Made by a program: the position numbers and the translations under genes. From Sphingobium fontiphilum (lineage in GTDB: Bacteria > Pseudomonadota > Alphaproteobacteria > Sphingomonadales > Sphingomonadaceae), in NCBI RefSeq assembly GCF_014196635.1, contig NZ_JACIEB010000002.1:1-64000 (forward strand): a stretch of DNA of 64,000 nucleotides, in the 5' to 3' direction. The notes beneath the pieces were generated by a model. The model did no database searches. It had not been told where the DNA came from and worked only from the letters and a program-made list of their open reading frames with translations. Each line of letters starts with the position of its first letter. Position 1 is the stretch's first letter. This document shows positions 7,956 through 16,982 of the stretch, in pieces.

Positions 7956-10207
7956 GCGGCAAAGCCCGGCTTGCGCCGGAAGACCTTGACCCGGAAAAGG
8001 AAAGCCTGCGCGAGGAAGTGCGCAAGCTGCGCAAGATCAACGCGGCGCTGATGGACCGGGTCGAACGGTCGAGCGATATGGCCGGCAACGCCTTTGCGAT
8101 GTTCGAAACCGCGATCTCGCTGGAATCCAAGGTCCGCAAACGCACCGTCGAACTGGAGGACGCCCTGTCCCGGCTGGCGACGGCCAATGCCGATCTGGCG
8201 AAGGCCCATGCCGCCGCCGACGCCATGCGGATGCGCCTGCGCGACGCGATTGATTCCATCAACGAAGGCTTCGTGCTGTTCGATGCAGAGGACAAGCTTG
8301 TCCTGTTCAACGAGGCATATCTCGGCTTCTGGCCGGAAATCGCCGATCAGGTGGAGGAAGGCATGGCGTTCGACGCCATCGCCAAGCTGGCGGCGGCGCA
8401 GCACCGCCCCCCTGGCTCGATCGTCGGCCCTGATCGCTGGGTCTCCGATCGCCTCGCCCGCCACAGCGTCGCCAGCGGCGGCCATGTGCAGGCGCTGGCT
8501 GATGGCCGCTGGGTCCAGGTCAACGAGTTGCGGACCAGCGAGGGCGGCATTGTCGGCATCTATACCGACATTACCGAGGTCAAGGCGGAGGACGCTCGCA
8601 ACCGCGCTCGCGAACTGGCGGAACGCAACATCGTGTTGCAGGCGACGCTCGACAATCTGTCTGAGGGCGTGTGCCTGTTTGATGCCGAAGGGCGGCTGGC
8701 GGCCTGGAACGACGCATTGCAACGCTTGCTTGGCCTGCCCGCGGACTGGGGCCAGGGCGTTAGCACCCATGCCGATCTGATCGCATGGTGCCGCGGCGAA
8801 CTGGGTATGCAGGATGACGGCTGCCTCGACTGGCGCGGCGACCGTCGCCTGGGCGAACGAATCCAGCGTCGGGTGAACATCGATTCCCGCTGTTTCGAAG
8901 TGCGCAGCAACGCCATGGAACGGGGCGGTCAGGTGATCGGCTTTACCGACATCACCGACATGCTGCGCGCGCAGGCCAGTTTGCAGGAAACGGCCGAAAC
9001 GCTCGAGCGCCGCGTCGCGGAGCGGACAGCCGAACTGGTCGAGGTCAATTCCCGACTGGAAGGCGAAGTTGCCGAGCGGCGGCAGGTGGAGGCACAGTTG
9101 CTGGAAGCCAAGACCGTCGCGGAACGCGCCAATCTGTCGAAAACCAGCTTTCTGGCCGCCGCCAGCCACGACCTGTTGCAGCCGCTGAACGCCGCCCGCC
9201 TGTTCGTCGCCGCGCTGGCCGACCGTCGCCTCGCCCTGCCCACCCGGGCGCTCGTCAACCAGACGTCGACGGCGCTGGATTCGGTCGAGGACTTGCTGGA
9301 GGCGTTGCTCGAAATCAGCCGCCTCGACGCAGGGGCGATCCAGCCTGAAATATCCAATTTCCTGCTCGATCAGTTGATTGAAACATTGCGCGTCGAATTC
9401 GCACCGATGGCGCGATCAGCGGGCCTTGAACTGGTGGTGGAAAGCGGCCCCGCTTGGGTGCGGTCCGACATCCGCCTGTTGCGCCGCATCCTCCAGAATT
9501 TCGTTTCCAATGCGGTCCGCTATACCCAGCGCGGATCGGTGCGGGTGCGCTGCGCTGTGGGGTCGAGCCATGTCCGGGTCAGCGTGTCGGATACCGGCCC
9601 CGGCATCGCACCCGACAACCAGTTACTGATTTTCGAGGAATTCCGCCGGTTCGACACCCGTCAGGGCGGCAAAGGGCTGGGTCTGGCCATCGTCAAGCGC
9701 GCCAGCGACATGCTGCGCCATCCGATCCTGCTCGAATCCATGCCGGGGCGCGGATCGACCTTTTCCATCGACGTGCCGCGTGGCGAGCCCGTGCAGCAGG
9801 ACGGCGGACCGACCGATAGCGCCGGGCGCGACCGTTCCATGCGCGGCCTGTCGGTGCTGGTCATCGACAATGAACGCTCGATCCAGAGCGGAATGCGCAC
9901 ATTGCTGGAGGGTTGGGGCTGCCGCGTCACGGTCACCGCCAGCTATGACGAGGCCACGGCCAACTTCCCGCGCGAGAAAGCGCCCGATGTGGTGCTGGTC
10001 GACTATCATCTGAACAATGGCGAGACGGGCGACGAAACGATTGATCGACTGGCAGTCCATTTCGGCATGGCCGTGCGCGCAATCATGATTTCGGCGGACC
10101 GCGGCGAAGAATTGAAGGCCAGGCTCGACGAACGCGGCATCCCCCTTCTCAACAAGCCGGTAAAGCCGGCCCAGTTGCGCGCCCTGCTGCGCACCATGAC
10201 GGATTAG
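7952..10207 (+). CDS. Hybrid sensor histidine kinase/response regulator, NahK/ErcS'-like
   Basis: The 751-residue soluble kinase has a coiled coil (about 12-95) and two PAS domains with the motifs SINEGFVLFDAEDKLVLFN and NLSEGVCLFDAEGRLAAWN. A second coiled coil (about 345-395) leads to the HisKA motif ASHDLLQPLNAARLF with phospho-His406. The ATPase domain has NFVSNAVRYT, DTGPGI and GGKGLGLAIVKR. A C-terminal receiver has Asp684 in VVLVDYHLNNG and a lysine in NKPVKP. No membrane segment is present, so the signal is cytoplasmic, presumably delivered by the overlapping FIST protein. The convergent NarL-type regulator is the obvious output, possibly through a phosphotransfer protein not in the window. 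Confidence 0.9.
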   Translation: MSGKARLAPEDLDPEKESLREEVRKLRKINAALMDRVERSSDMAGNAFAMFETAISLESKVRKRTVELEDALSRLATANADLAKAHAAADAMRMRLRDAIDSINEGFVLFDAEDKLVLFNEAYLGFWPEIADQVEEGMAFDAIAKLAAAQHRPPGSIVGPDRWVSDRLARHSVASGGHVQALADGRWVQVNELRTSEGGIVGIYTDITEVKAEDARNRARELAERNIVLQATLDNLSEGVCLFDAEGRLAAWNDALQRLLGLPADWGQGVSTHADLIAWCRGELGMQDDGCLDWRGDRRLGERIQRRVNIDSRCFEVRSNAMERGGQVIGFTDITDMLRAQASLQETAETLERRVAERTAELVEVNSRLEGEVAERRQVEAQLLEAKTVAERANLSKTSFLAAASHDLLQPLNAARLFVAALADRRLALPTRALVNQTSTALDSVEDLLEALLEISRLDAGAIQPEISNFLLDQLIETLRVEFAPMARSAGLELVVESGPAWVRSDIRLLRRILQNFVSNAVRYTQRGSVRVRCAVGSSHVRVSVSDTGPGIAPDNQLLIFEEFRRFDTRQGGKGLGLAIVKRASDMLRHPILLESMPGRGSTFSIDVPRGEPVQQDGGPTDSAGRDRSMRGLSVLVIDNERSIQSGMRTLLEGWGCRVTVTASYDEATANFPREKAPDVVLVDYHLNNGETGDETIDRLAVHFGMAVRAIMISADRGEELKARLDERGIPLLNKPVKPAQLRALLRTMTD

Positions 10208-10215
10208 GGCCAGGG

Positions 10216-10231
10216 CCGCGCGGCCGCGCGG
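10216..10231. repeat. Perfect GC palindrome between convergent genes
   Basis: CCGCGCGGCCGCGCGG is a perfect 16-bp palindrome 9 bp after the kinase stop. Lacking a loop and T-tract it is not a standard terminator, but its position between convergent genes suggests a role in ending transcription. Confidence 0.3.
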
Positions 10232-10295
10232 TCACGTCGTTAATCAGGGCGACACTGGCGGACGCACTTTATCCCGTGCGCCCAGGCAGACGGGA

Positions 10296-10943
10296 TCAGT
10301 CGTTGCCTTCAGCGATGAAATGGACGCGGTTGGCCTTGATGACCGCCTGGGTGCGGCTCAGCACGCCCAGCTTCTGCAAAATGGCCGACACATGCGCCTT
10401 TATCGTGGTCATCGACACGCCAAGGTCATGCGCGATCTGCTTGTTCAGGCGACCACGAACCAGATGGGCGAGCACGGTGCGCTGCTGCGGCGTCAGCGTT
10501 TCGATGCGGCGGTTGATGTCTTCCTCGTCAGGCGAAGGCGCAGCGGCCTCTCCCGTGGTTTCAGGCAGATAGATTTCGCCCGCAACGATGCGGTGCAGCG
10601 CTTGGACGATGCCGCTGCGCTTCATGGATTTGGGAATGAAGCCCGCCGCGCCGGCCGCCAGCGCCTCCTGAACGATGGCGCGATCGAAGGCGCCGGACAC
10701 CATGACAACGGGCAGGATCGGGAAGCGGGAGCGGAGCAGCCGCAATCCGTCGAGCCGACGGACATCGGGAATGTTGAGATCGAGCAGGACAAGGTCGAAA
10801 CTGTCCTGCTTTTCCAGCAAGGACACCGCTTCATCCAGGCTGGCGGCCTCCAGCACTTCGCAGGAATCGAAACTGATGGCGATCACACTGCGAAGGCCAT
10901 CGCGCACCAGTGGATGATCGTCGACGATCAAAACCCGTTCCAT
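10296..10943 (-). CDS. NarL/LuxR-type response regulator of the alcohol-oxidation island
   Basis: The 215-residue regulator has an N-terminal receiver (MERVLIVDDHPLVRDGL; phospho-acceptor Asp in LVLLDLNIPD; Lys in FIPKSMKRS) and a C-terminal LuxR helix-turn-helix (LTPQQRTVLAHLVRGRLNKQIAHDLGVSMTTIKAHVSAIL). It resembles the AgmR/ErbR/EraR regulators that switch on quinoprotein ethanol oxidation in pseudomonads. I chose the ATG at 10943 because the receiver begins there; starts at 10961 or 10973 would add 6 or 10 residues. It lies directly downstream of the PQQ dehydrogenase on the same strand. It is my candidate for binding the repeated promoter motif. Confidence 0.88.
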   Translation of the reverse strand: MERVLIVDDHPLVRDGLRSVIAISFDSCEVLEAASLDEAVSLLEKQDSFDLVLLDLNIPDVRRLDGLRLLRSRFPILPVVMVSGAFDRAIVQEALAAGAAGFIPKSMKRSGIVQALHRIVAGEIYLPETTGEAAAPSPDEEDINRRIETLTPQQRTVLAHLVRGRLNKQIAHDLGVSMTTIKAHVSAILQKLGVLSRTQAVIKANRVHFIAEGND

Positions 10944-11103
10944 GATCGCAGCGGCGCCCATTTCGTCGATCATCTCCCCTGCCCTATCCCGATCATCGAT
11001 CAAAGCACGGGGCGTGGCAAGGCGCATCGCGACCGGGGCGATGCCCGCCGCCGCCTGTTGTCCCTGATGTCCACGCCCCATGATGATCATGCCGACCGCC
11101 TCC

Positions 11104-12852
11104 TTATTTCGGCAGCTTGAACACCCAGAGCGAACCGCCCTGGTTGATGTCCTTGAACGACTTGGCGACTTCGCCGCCCCACAGCGGCACCGCGCCGCCC
11201 CAGCCGGACATCACCGCCACATATTGTTCGCCATCCTGTTCCCAGGTGACGGGCGATCCGACCACACCCGAACCCGTCTGGAACTTCCACAGTTCCTGCC
11301 CGGTTTTCGCGTCAAAGGCCTTCAGATAGCCTTCGGGCGTGCCCGTGAAGACCAGATTGCCGCCGGTCGTCAGCACCCCGCCCCACAGCGGCGCCTTGTT
11401 TTTATATTCCCAAACGATCTTGCCGGTCCTGGGGTCCATGGCGCGCAGGGCGCCGATATGGTCGTCCGCAATCGACTTGATGGTGAAGCCCGCGCCCAGA
11501 TAGGCCGCGCCCTTCTTGTAGGCGATGCCCTCGTTCCAGATGTCCATGCCCCAGTCGTTCGACGGGATGTAGAACAGGCCGGTATCCTGGCTATAGGCCA
11601 TCGGCATCCAGTTCTTGCCGCCCAGGAAGGACGGGCTGGCGAAGACCGAACCGCCCTTTTCGCCCGCCGCGCCCGGAGCGCCGGGACGGTTGGCGGCGAT
11701 ATAGTTGGGACGGCCGGTCTTGGCATTGAAGCCATCGGCCCAGGTCGTCTGCATGACGAACTTGTGCGCCCCGATGAACTTGCCGTTGGTGCGGTCGAGC
11801 ACAAAGAAATAGCCGTTACGGTCGGCCTTAGCGCCCAGCTTCATCGGCTTGCCGTTGATCGTCGCGTCGAACGGAATGAATTCGTTCACGCCGTCAAAGT
11901 CCCAGCCGTCGTGCGGCGTGGTCTGGTAATGCCATTTGATGACGCCCGTGTCCGGGTCGATCGCCAGCGTCGAACTGGTGTAGAGATTGTCGCCGGGCCG
12001 CAAGTGGCTGTTCCACGGCGACGGGTTGCCGGTGCCGAAGAAGAGCAGGTTGGTTTCCGGGTCATAGGTGCCGCCCAGCCAGGTCGCGCCGCCCCCGGTC
12101 TTCCAAAGGTCGCCGGCCCAGGTGGCGTTGGTCTTGCCGGTGATGCCGTTATCCTTGCCGTTCAGGGCACCCATATGCCCCTCAATCGTCGGACGACGCC
12201 ACACCAGTTCGCCGGTGTTGACGTCGCGCGCTTCGACAGCGCCGACGACACCGAATTCACCGCCCGAATTGCCATAAATGACCTTGCCCTTGACGATGAT
12301 CGGCGCAGCGGTGGCCGAATAGCCGGCCTGATAATCGGCGGTCTGCTTGTTCCAGATGACCTTGCCGGTGTGGCGGTTCAGCGCCACGAGCCGCGCGTCA
12401 AGCGTGGCGAAGATGATCTTGTCGCCATAAATGGCGGCGCCGCGGTTGACGACGTCGCAGCAGGGCATGATGCCGTCGGGCAGGCGGGCGTCATATTGCC
12501 ATTTTTCCTCACCGGTGCGGGCGTCGAAGGCGAACAGGCGGGAATAGGAGCCGGTGACGTAGATCATGCCATCATAAACGATCGGCTGCGCTTCCTGACC
12601 ACGCTGCTTTTCGCCGCCCAGCGAAGCGGCGAAGGCGGGAACCAGCCTGGCGACATTGCCGGCGTTGATGGCGCTCAGCGCGCTGAAGCGATGCGCCTGC
12701 GGACCCATGCCATAGGTGAGAACGTCGCCGGTCGAAGCCGCGTCGTTCATCAGATCGGCGTCGGTCGGCCCTTCGGCCAGCAGCGGCGCGGCGCTCAGCG
12801 TCAGCGCCAGCGCGGCAACGCCGGACAGCCTCCGCAAGATTTGTCCCTTCAT
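11104..12852 (-). CDS. PQQ-dependent alcohol dehydrogenase with lanthanide-type active site
   Basis: The 582-residue periplasmic quinoprotein has a signal peptide (about 1-26) and an eight-bladed propeller with repeated W motifs. It oxidises a primary alcohol, probably ethanol, and passes electrons to cytochrome c. The vicinal cysteines 131-132 ([10 protein letters not shown]) form the ring disulfide above PQQ. The catalytic motif DGWDFDGVN has Asp318 and a second Asp at 320. That second Asp marks lanthanide-using enzymes (XoxF, ExaF/PedH), whereas MxaF has Ala there. [16 protein letters not shown] and SNDWGMDIW are also typical. The ATG at 12852 has AAGGGAGG six bases upstream; the ATG at 12858 abuts it. 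A regulon motif lies upstream. Confidence 0.93.
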   Translation of the reverse strand: MKGQILRRLSGVAALALTLSAAPLLAEGPTDADLMNDAASTGDVLTYGMGPQAHRFSALSAINAGNVARLVPAFAASLGGEKQRGQEAQPIVYDGMIYVTGSYSRLFAFDARTGEEKWQYDARLPDGIMPCCDVVNRGAAIYGDKIIFATLDARLVALNRHTGKVIWNKQTADYQAGYSATAAPIIVKGKVIYGNSGGEFGVVGAVEARDVNTGELVWRRPTIEGHMGALNGKDNGITGKTNATWAGDLWKTGGGATWLGGTYDPETNLLFFGTGNPSPWNSHLRPGDNLYTSSTLAIDPDTGVIKWHYQTTPHDGWDFDGVNEFIPFDATINGKPMKLGAKADRNGYFFVLDRTNGKFIGAHKFVMQTTWADGFNAKTGRPNYIAANRPGAPGAAGEKGGSVFASPSFLGGKNWMPMAYSQDTGLFYIPSNDWGMDIWNEGIAYKKGAAYLGAGFTIKSIADDHIGALRAMDPRTGKIVWEYKNKAPLWGGVLTTGGNLVFTGTPEGYLKAFDAKTGQELWKFQTGSGVVGSPVTWEQDGEQYVAVMSGWGGAVPLWGGEVAKSFKDINQGGSLWVFKLPK

Positions 12853-12927
12853 AACCATCCTCCCTTGTTGCAGAAGCGCGAACCAGCGCCCCCTGTTGCC
12901 GTCAGACTATGATGTAAGGCGCGGGCG

Positions 12928-12945
12928 GCAATTGAACCTTGGGTC
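12928..12945 (-). promoter_or_regulatory. Island regulon motif, copy 2 (upstream of the PQQ dehydrogenase)
   Basis: On the minus strand GACCCAAGGTTCAATTGC lies about 75 bp before the dehydrogenase start, in the 111-bp gap after the binding-protein gene. It is the closest copy to the consensus. Confidence 0.65.
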
Positions 12946-12963
12946 GCCGCCGTCGCCTCTTTT

Positions 12964-13824
12964 TCAGCCCATCGCGAGCGCAGGCGCCCAGCTGACGCCG
13001 CGCGCGGCGAACAGCGCCTTCATCTGGCCGCTGGCCGCCATGGCGGTGATGATGTCCTCGACAGCGTCGCCCAGCGTGCGGCTGTTTTCCTTGACCGCCA
13101 TGCCGATGTCCCAGCCCGGCGAGGTGAAAGCGGGCAACGGCCCCCTGCGCACCGCGACGCGATCAGCGCCGCCGTGACTGAGCGCCTCCTCGATCTGGGC
13201 GCGGCTGGCGAGCACGGCGTCGGCCTTTCCGTCCTTCACCGCTGCAACGGCTTCGGAACCGCTCATATAATGGGCGACATCCCTTGCCAGCAGGCCGCCG
13301 AAGGAGCCGAGCAGGTAGAAATCGGGGATGCTGTCGAGTTCCGCCGCAAGCTTCCGTCCGCGCCACTGGGGCGGCATTCCCTCCAGATCGAGCTGACTCT
13401 TGATCCCGGCGAACTGGAAGCTTTCGCGATAATAGGGCGCGATGATCGCGACCTGATCGTTGCGCGAAGCAAAAACGCGGTCGAACGGCACATGCAGCAT
13501 CAGGTCGCCGGGCACGAAGCCGAGCAGGCCCCCTTTCCACACGCCGTTGCGCAGATCGTCGTCGACGCTTTCGTCAGCCGCGATCTGCGCCACATCGGCG
13601 CGGACGCCGAGCTTTTCGGCGATCGCATGGGCGATATCGACGTCAAGGCCGACCAGTTTGCCGCCCTCTTCCCACGACCATGGCCGGTTATCCTTGTAAA
13701 CGACGACCCGAAGGACACCCAGCGCCTTGACCTTTGCCAATGGCGCCGCCCGAGCCATGCCCGGCAACAGGCCCAGCGCAAGCGCCGCGCCCATGCCGCC
13801 GATCAATCCGCGCCGGTCGATCAT
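12964..13824 (-). CDS. Quinoprotein dehydrogenase-associated periplasmic binding protein (MoxJ/XoxJ-like)
   Basis: The 286-residue protein has a signal peptide with an Arg pair (MIDRRGLIGGMGAALALGLLPGMARA) and a type 3 solute-binding fold. It begins KALGVLRVVVYKDNRPWSWEEGGKLVGLDVDIAHAIAEKLG and has the DLMLHVPFDRVF segment typical of the binding proteins encoded beside PQQ dehydrogenases. No ABC permease or ATPase gene accompanies it, in line with the view that XoxJ/MoxJ proteins act on the dehydrogenase rather than in transport. The ATG at 13824 lies 4 bp after the cytochrome stop, so the two are one transcript. Longer upstream frames run antiparallel to nothing conserved and were rejected. 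Confidence 0.88.
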   Translation of the reverse strand: MIDRRGLIGGMGAALALGLLPGMARAAPLAKVKALGVLRVVVYKDNRPWSWEEGGKLVGLDVDIAHAIAEKLGVRADVAQIAADESVDDDLRNGVWKGGLLGFVPGDLMLHVPFDRVFASRNDQVAIIAPYYRESFQFAGIKSQLDLEGMPPQWRGRKLAAELDSIPDFYLLGSFGGLLARDVAHYMSGSEAVAAVKDGKADAVLASRAQIEEALSHGGADRVAVRRGPLPAFTSPGWDIGMAVKENSRTLGDAVEDIITAMAASGQMKALFAARGVSWAPALAMG

Positions 13825-13828
13825 GGCG

Positions 13829-14257
13829 TCATTCCTGATGCTTGGTTTCAAGCCAGGCGCGAATGGCCCAGCCCGCTTTCTGACCCAGCACGTCGCCGAA
13901 CGGCGGCATGTAGACCTTCCCGTCATGGCTGGAACCATGGCGGAACCGCTCCAGGAACCACTGGTCGCCCGACTCGCCCAGCTCCAGATAGCGCAGATCA
14001 GGCGCAATGCCGCCGCTCTCCGCGTCCAGACCATGGCAACGGGCGCAGTTCTGCCCATAGGCCGACTGGCCGATCTCGATCGCCTTGGCGTTGCCGGTAT
14101 AGGGGTTGGCGGCCAGCCATTCCTGACCGATGTCGGGCAGGGCCGACGTATCAACCGCCTGCGGCGTCACATCGCCATGGGCCATCAACGCGCTCGCGCT
14201 CGCCGTAACGCCCAGAATTGCGGCAGCGCCCAGCAGGGCCGCTTTCCCGAATTGCAT
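13829..14257 (-). CDS. pedF: PedF-type cytochrome c, electron acceptor of the PQQ dehydrogenase
   Basis: The 142-residue periplasmic cytochrome has a signal peptide (about 1-27) and one haem site CARCH at residues 71-75. It continues as GLDAESGGIAPDLRYLE, and the probable axial Met is in KVYMPPFGD (residue 117). It closely resembles the cytochrome c-550 PedF encoded beside quinoprotein ethanol dehydrogenases and should accept their electrons. I placed the start at 14257 because AGAGGA lies eight bases upstream; the ATGs at 14263 and 14266 are too close to that site. It is the first gene of the minus-strand cytochrome/binding-protein unit. Confidence 0.9.
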   Translation of the reverse strand: MQFGKAALLGAAAILGVTASASALMAHGDVTPQAVDTSALPDIGQEWLAANPYTGNAKAIEIGQSAYGQNCARCHGLDAESGGIAPDLRYLELGESGDQWFLERFRHGSSHDGKVYMPPFGDVLGQKAGWAIRAWLETKHQE

Positions 14258-14335
14258 CTCCATCATCCTCTACCCAGAAAAACTGAACGTCCCTGTTGGG
14301 GATGATGTTAGGCGAAGCGGGCGGGCGACCCCATT

Positions 14336-14353
14336 GACCATTGGTACAATGCC
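14336..14353 (+). promoter_or_regulatory. Island regulon motif, copy 3 (between pedF and the propeller gene)
   Basis: GACCATTGGTACAATGCC lies in the 168-bp divergent promoter region. It matches the other copies at GACC, GGT and CAAT but differs in the AA core. It is the most symmetrical copy (CATTG...CAATG) and could serve both directions. Confidence 0.45.
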
Positions 14354-14425
14354 GTCGCGGGCAAGCGCCCTGTAGACCGCGAATAATCCCAAGGGATGAA
14401 AAGCCGATCTGGAGAGGATTGCCCG

Positions 14426-15394
14426 ATGAACCGCCTTGCCTTTGCCGGTATCTGCGCCGGTCTGATGTTCTTGCCGGGCGCGCTCCAGGCCGAGACGCTC
14501 TATGTCTCCAACGAACGGGGCGACAGCATCACCGTTATCGACGCGGCGTCCAGGGCAGTCGTTGCGACCTGGCCGGTCGGCGGTCGGCCGCGCGGCATCA
14601 CGGTGTCGAAGGACGGACGTTACATCTATGTCTGCGCCAGCGCCGACCATGCGGTGCAGGTGATCGACCGGGCGACGGGCAAGGTTGTCGCCGACCTGCC
14701 ATCGGGACAGGATCCCGAACAATTCTTCCTGTCGCGGGACGGCGCGATGCTGTTCATCGCCAATGAAGACAATGCGGCCTTGACCGCCGTCGATCTGAAA
14801 ACCCGCACCGTCGCATTTCAGGTCGATGTCGGCGGCGAACCCGAGGGCGTGGCGCAAAGCCCGGACTCGCGATGGATCGCGGTGACGTCCGAAGAGGATA
14901 ATGTCGTCAACTGGATCGACAGCCGATCGCACGAAATGATCGGCGAAACGCCGACCGACCTGCGCCCCCGCCACGTTGAATTTACCGGCGACGGCAAGGA
15001 ATTGTGGATCGCGGCGGAAGTGGGCGGCACAGTGCAGATCGCAGACCCGGCGACCCGGAAAATCGTCGCAACGCTCCACTTCGCGATCCCCGGCATTCCC
15101 GAACATCGCATCCTGCCCTGCGGCATCCGCTTCACGCCCGATGGCAAGACGGCCATCGTTGCGCTGGGCCGGGCCGACCATGTCGCGCTGGTCGATGTCG
15201 CGACACGCAAGGTGCGCGCCTATGTACCGGTCGGCCGTCGCATATGGCACTTGGCGGTCAGCGCAGACGGCGCCTTCGCCTATACGGCCGACGGCCTGTC
15301 CGATCAGGTGTCGGTGATCGACCTCGCCAACGCAAGGGCTGTCGCCACGGTGCCAACCGGCGCAGCCCCCTGGGGCATCGCGATTGCGCCGTGA
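14426..15394 (+). CDS. PQQ-dependent catabolism-associated beta-propeller protein
   Basis: The 322-residue secreted protein has a signal peptide (MNRLAFAGICAGLMFLPGALQA) and seven or so YVTN-type repeats, for example YVSNERGDSITVIDAASRAV and YVCASADHAVQVIDRATGKV. This family is found beside quinoprotein dehydrogenases and the CXXCW protein, which also occurs in this window. Its job is unknown; a periplasmic scaffold for the dehydrogenase-cytochrome complex is possible. The start at 14426 follows GGAGAGG and begins the signal peptide; an in-frame start at 14396 lacks one. A regulon motif lies upstream. Confidence 0.85.
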   Translation: MNRLAFAGICAGLMFLPGALQAETLYVSNERGDSITVIDAASRAVVATWPVGGRPRGITVSKDGRYIYVCASADHAVQVIDRATGKVVADLPSGQDPEQFFLSRDGAMLFIANEDNAALTAVDLKTRTVAFQVDVGGEPEGVAQSPDSRWIAVTSEEDNVVNWIDSRSHEMIGETPTDLRPRHVEFTGDGKELWIAAEVGGTVQIADPATRKIVATLHFAIPGIPEHRILPCGIRFTPDGKTAIVALGRADHVALVDVATRKVRAYVPVGRRIWHLAVSADGAFAYTADGLSDQVSVIDLANARAVATVPTGAAPWGIAIAP

Positions 15395-15421
15395 CAAAGG
15401 CGGCATGATCCCAAGGAACGA

Positions 15422-15439
15422 GAACCAAAGTTCAATTTA
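15422..15439 (+). promoter_or_regulatory. Island regulon motif, copy 4 (upstream of the porin gene)
   Basis: GAACCAAAGTTCAATTTA matches the copy upstream of the PQQ dehydrogenase at 14 of 18 positions and lies about 97 bp before the porin start. A further CCAAGG half site sits just upstream (around 15410). Confidence 0.55.
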
Positions 15440-15536
15440 GCGTCCCCGCAACCGGGCCCATCCTCCCACGCAGGCCGAAACGGCCGAAGACGAAACGGCC
15501 AGCATTCAGACGGCCGACAATTTGAGGGAGGATATT

Positions 15537-16919
15537 ATGAAGAAGGCAAGGCTCTTCCATGGAGCGGCGATGGCGTTGATGCTGGCCGCAAGCGCAACGC
15601 CGGCAATGGCGGGCACGACCGCCGACCTTCTCAAGCGACTGCACGAAAAGGGCATCCTCACCGACGAGGAATATCAGGAATTGCTGAAGGGCGAGGCCGC
15701 GGAAACGGCGCAGGCCCCGGCCGTAACCCCGGACGCTTCGGGCGGCAAGCCGCTGGTCCGCATGGCCGATAGCGGCATCGGTCTTGAAATGGGCGACGTC
15801 ACGCTCAAATTTTCGGGTTCGGTCAACGGCTTCTATGTCCATGACAATGGCGAGGCGCCCAACGCTACCAATACCGTGGTCGGCGGCGTCGCAACGGTGG
15901 GCGGCAACACGTCGGCCATCCGCAACGGTCTGCTGCCTGGTTTCCTGAAGGTGGAAGCGACCACCAATCAGGGCGGCTGGGATGTCGGCGCGCATTTCGG
16001 CATGTATCCCGGCATCAACTCGGTCAGCTATGTCGGCGGCGGCGCCAACAGCGGCGGCAACCCCCGCGCGTTGCAAACGGCTGGGATCGATTTCCGTCAG
16101 ACATACCTGACCTTCGGCCGGGCAGGCTTTGGCGAGGTGAAGATCGGTCGCGACATCGGCCTGTTCGGTTCGGAAGCGATCCTCAACGACATCACCCTGC
16201 TGTCGTCGGGCACGCCGGCGGGCAATGTCGCGCCGTCCAACACGACGCTGGGTCGCATCGGCGTGGGCTATATCTACACCGACTTCCAGCCGCAGATCAC
16301 TTACACGACGCCCCATTTCGGCGGCTTCACCGCCAGCGTCGGCATCTTTGAACCGCTGTCCTCGCTGACCGGTCCGGCCGAATCGAACAAGCAGCCCGGT
16401 TTCCAGGCCAAGTTCGTCTATGATGGCCAGTTCGGCGACGTCGCGACACGCCTGTGGCTGTCGGGCATCACCCAGAAGCATAATGTGATTGTCGGCCCCG
16501 ACTATACCGGCTGGGGCTGGGACGCGGGCGCCAAGGTCACCTTTGGTCCGGTGACCTTCGTCGGCACCTATTATGACGCTTCGGGGCTGGGTACGACCGC
16601 CCTCAACCTGTTCGACACCGATGGCGCTGGCGACAAGCGCGACAGCCATGGCTTCTACCTCCAGAGCCTTGCCAGCTTCGGCAAATTCTCGGTTGGCGGC
16701 AGCTATGGCGAGAGCAATCTCGACCATGCCAATGTCGCCGACGCGCTGGCCAATCCCGCCCTGGTGTCGAAGAACAGCAGTTGGGTCGGTCAGGTCCGCT
16801 ATGGCCTGAACAGTTGGGTCACGCTGCTGGGCGAATATATCAGCACCACGTCGAAGGCGCATAACGGCAACAAGGCGTCGTCCGACGCCATTGCAGCCGG
16901 AGCCATCCTCTTCTTCTGA
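15537..16919 (+). CDS. Outer-membrane porin
   Basis: The 460-residue protein has a signal peptide (about 1-25, ending AMA-G). A short helical segment with LLKRLHEKGILTDEEYQELL is followed by a beta-barrel made of alternating aromatic strands (VTLKFSGSVNGFYVHDN, IGVGYIYTDFQPQITYTTP). It ends in ILFF with the terminal Phe needed for barrel assembly. It resembles proteobacterial porins with an N-terminal coiled segment. GAGGGAGG precedes the ATG at 15537; an upstream GTG/ATG frame only lengthens the signal peptide. Its place between the propeller and TonB genes and the upstream motif suggest uptake of substrate for the island. Confidence 0.83.
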   Translation: MKKARLFHGAAMALMLAASATPAMAGTTADLLKRLHEKGILTDEEYQELLKGEAAETAQAPAVTPDASGGKPLVRMADSGIGLEMGDVTLKFSGSVNGFYVHDNGEAPNATNTVVGGVATVGGNTSAIRNGLLPGFLKVEATTNQGGWDVGAHFGMYPGINSVSYVGGGANSGGNPRALQTAGIDFRQTYLTFGRAGFGEVKIGRDIGLFGSEAILNDITLLSSGTPAGNVAPSNTTLGRIGVGYIYTDFQPQITYTTPHFGGFTASVGIFEPLSSLTGPAESNKQPGFQAKFVYDGQFGDVATRLWLSGITQKHNVIVGPDYTGWGWDAGAKVTFGPVTFVGTYYDASGLGTTALNLFDTDGAGDKRDSHGFYLQSLASFGKFSVGGSYGESNLDHANVADALANPALVSKNSSWVGQVRYGLNSWVTLLGEYISTTSKAHNGNKASSDAIAAGAILFF

Positions 16920-16922
16920 TCC

Positions 16923-16940
16923 GACCCAAGGACCAATGTC
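16923..16940 (+). promoter_or_regulatory. Island regulon motif, copy 5 (upstream of the first TonB receptor)
   Basis: GACCCAAGGACCAATGTC lies 3 bp after the porin stop and 97 bp before the receptor start. It shows two clear CCAA half sites seven bases apart. It is upstream of the hairpin listed next. Confidence 0.55.
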
Positions 16941-16949
16941 ACGGGGGAC

Positions 16950-16982
16950 GGGCCGCATCCTAAAAAGGGGTGCGGCCCTTTC
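16950..16982 (+). terminator. Intrinsic terminator after the porin gene
   Basis: An 11-12 bp GC stem (GGGCCGCATCC with GGGTGCGGCCC, one wobble) around a TAAAAAG loop is followed by TTTCCGTTT. It ends porin transcription. Because the regulon motif for the next gene is upstream of it, it may also lie in that gene's leader. Confidence 0.75.

Noticed and set aside
11080-12912. 610-residue plus-strand frame opposite the PQQ dehydrogenase
   Set aside because: Composition of an antisense shadow; the minus strand encodes an unmistakable quinoprotein.
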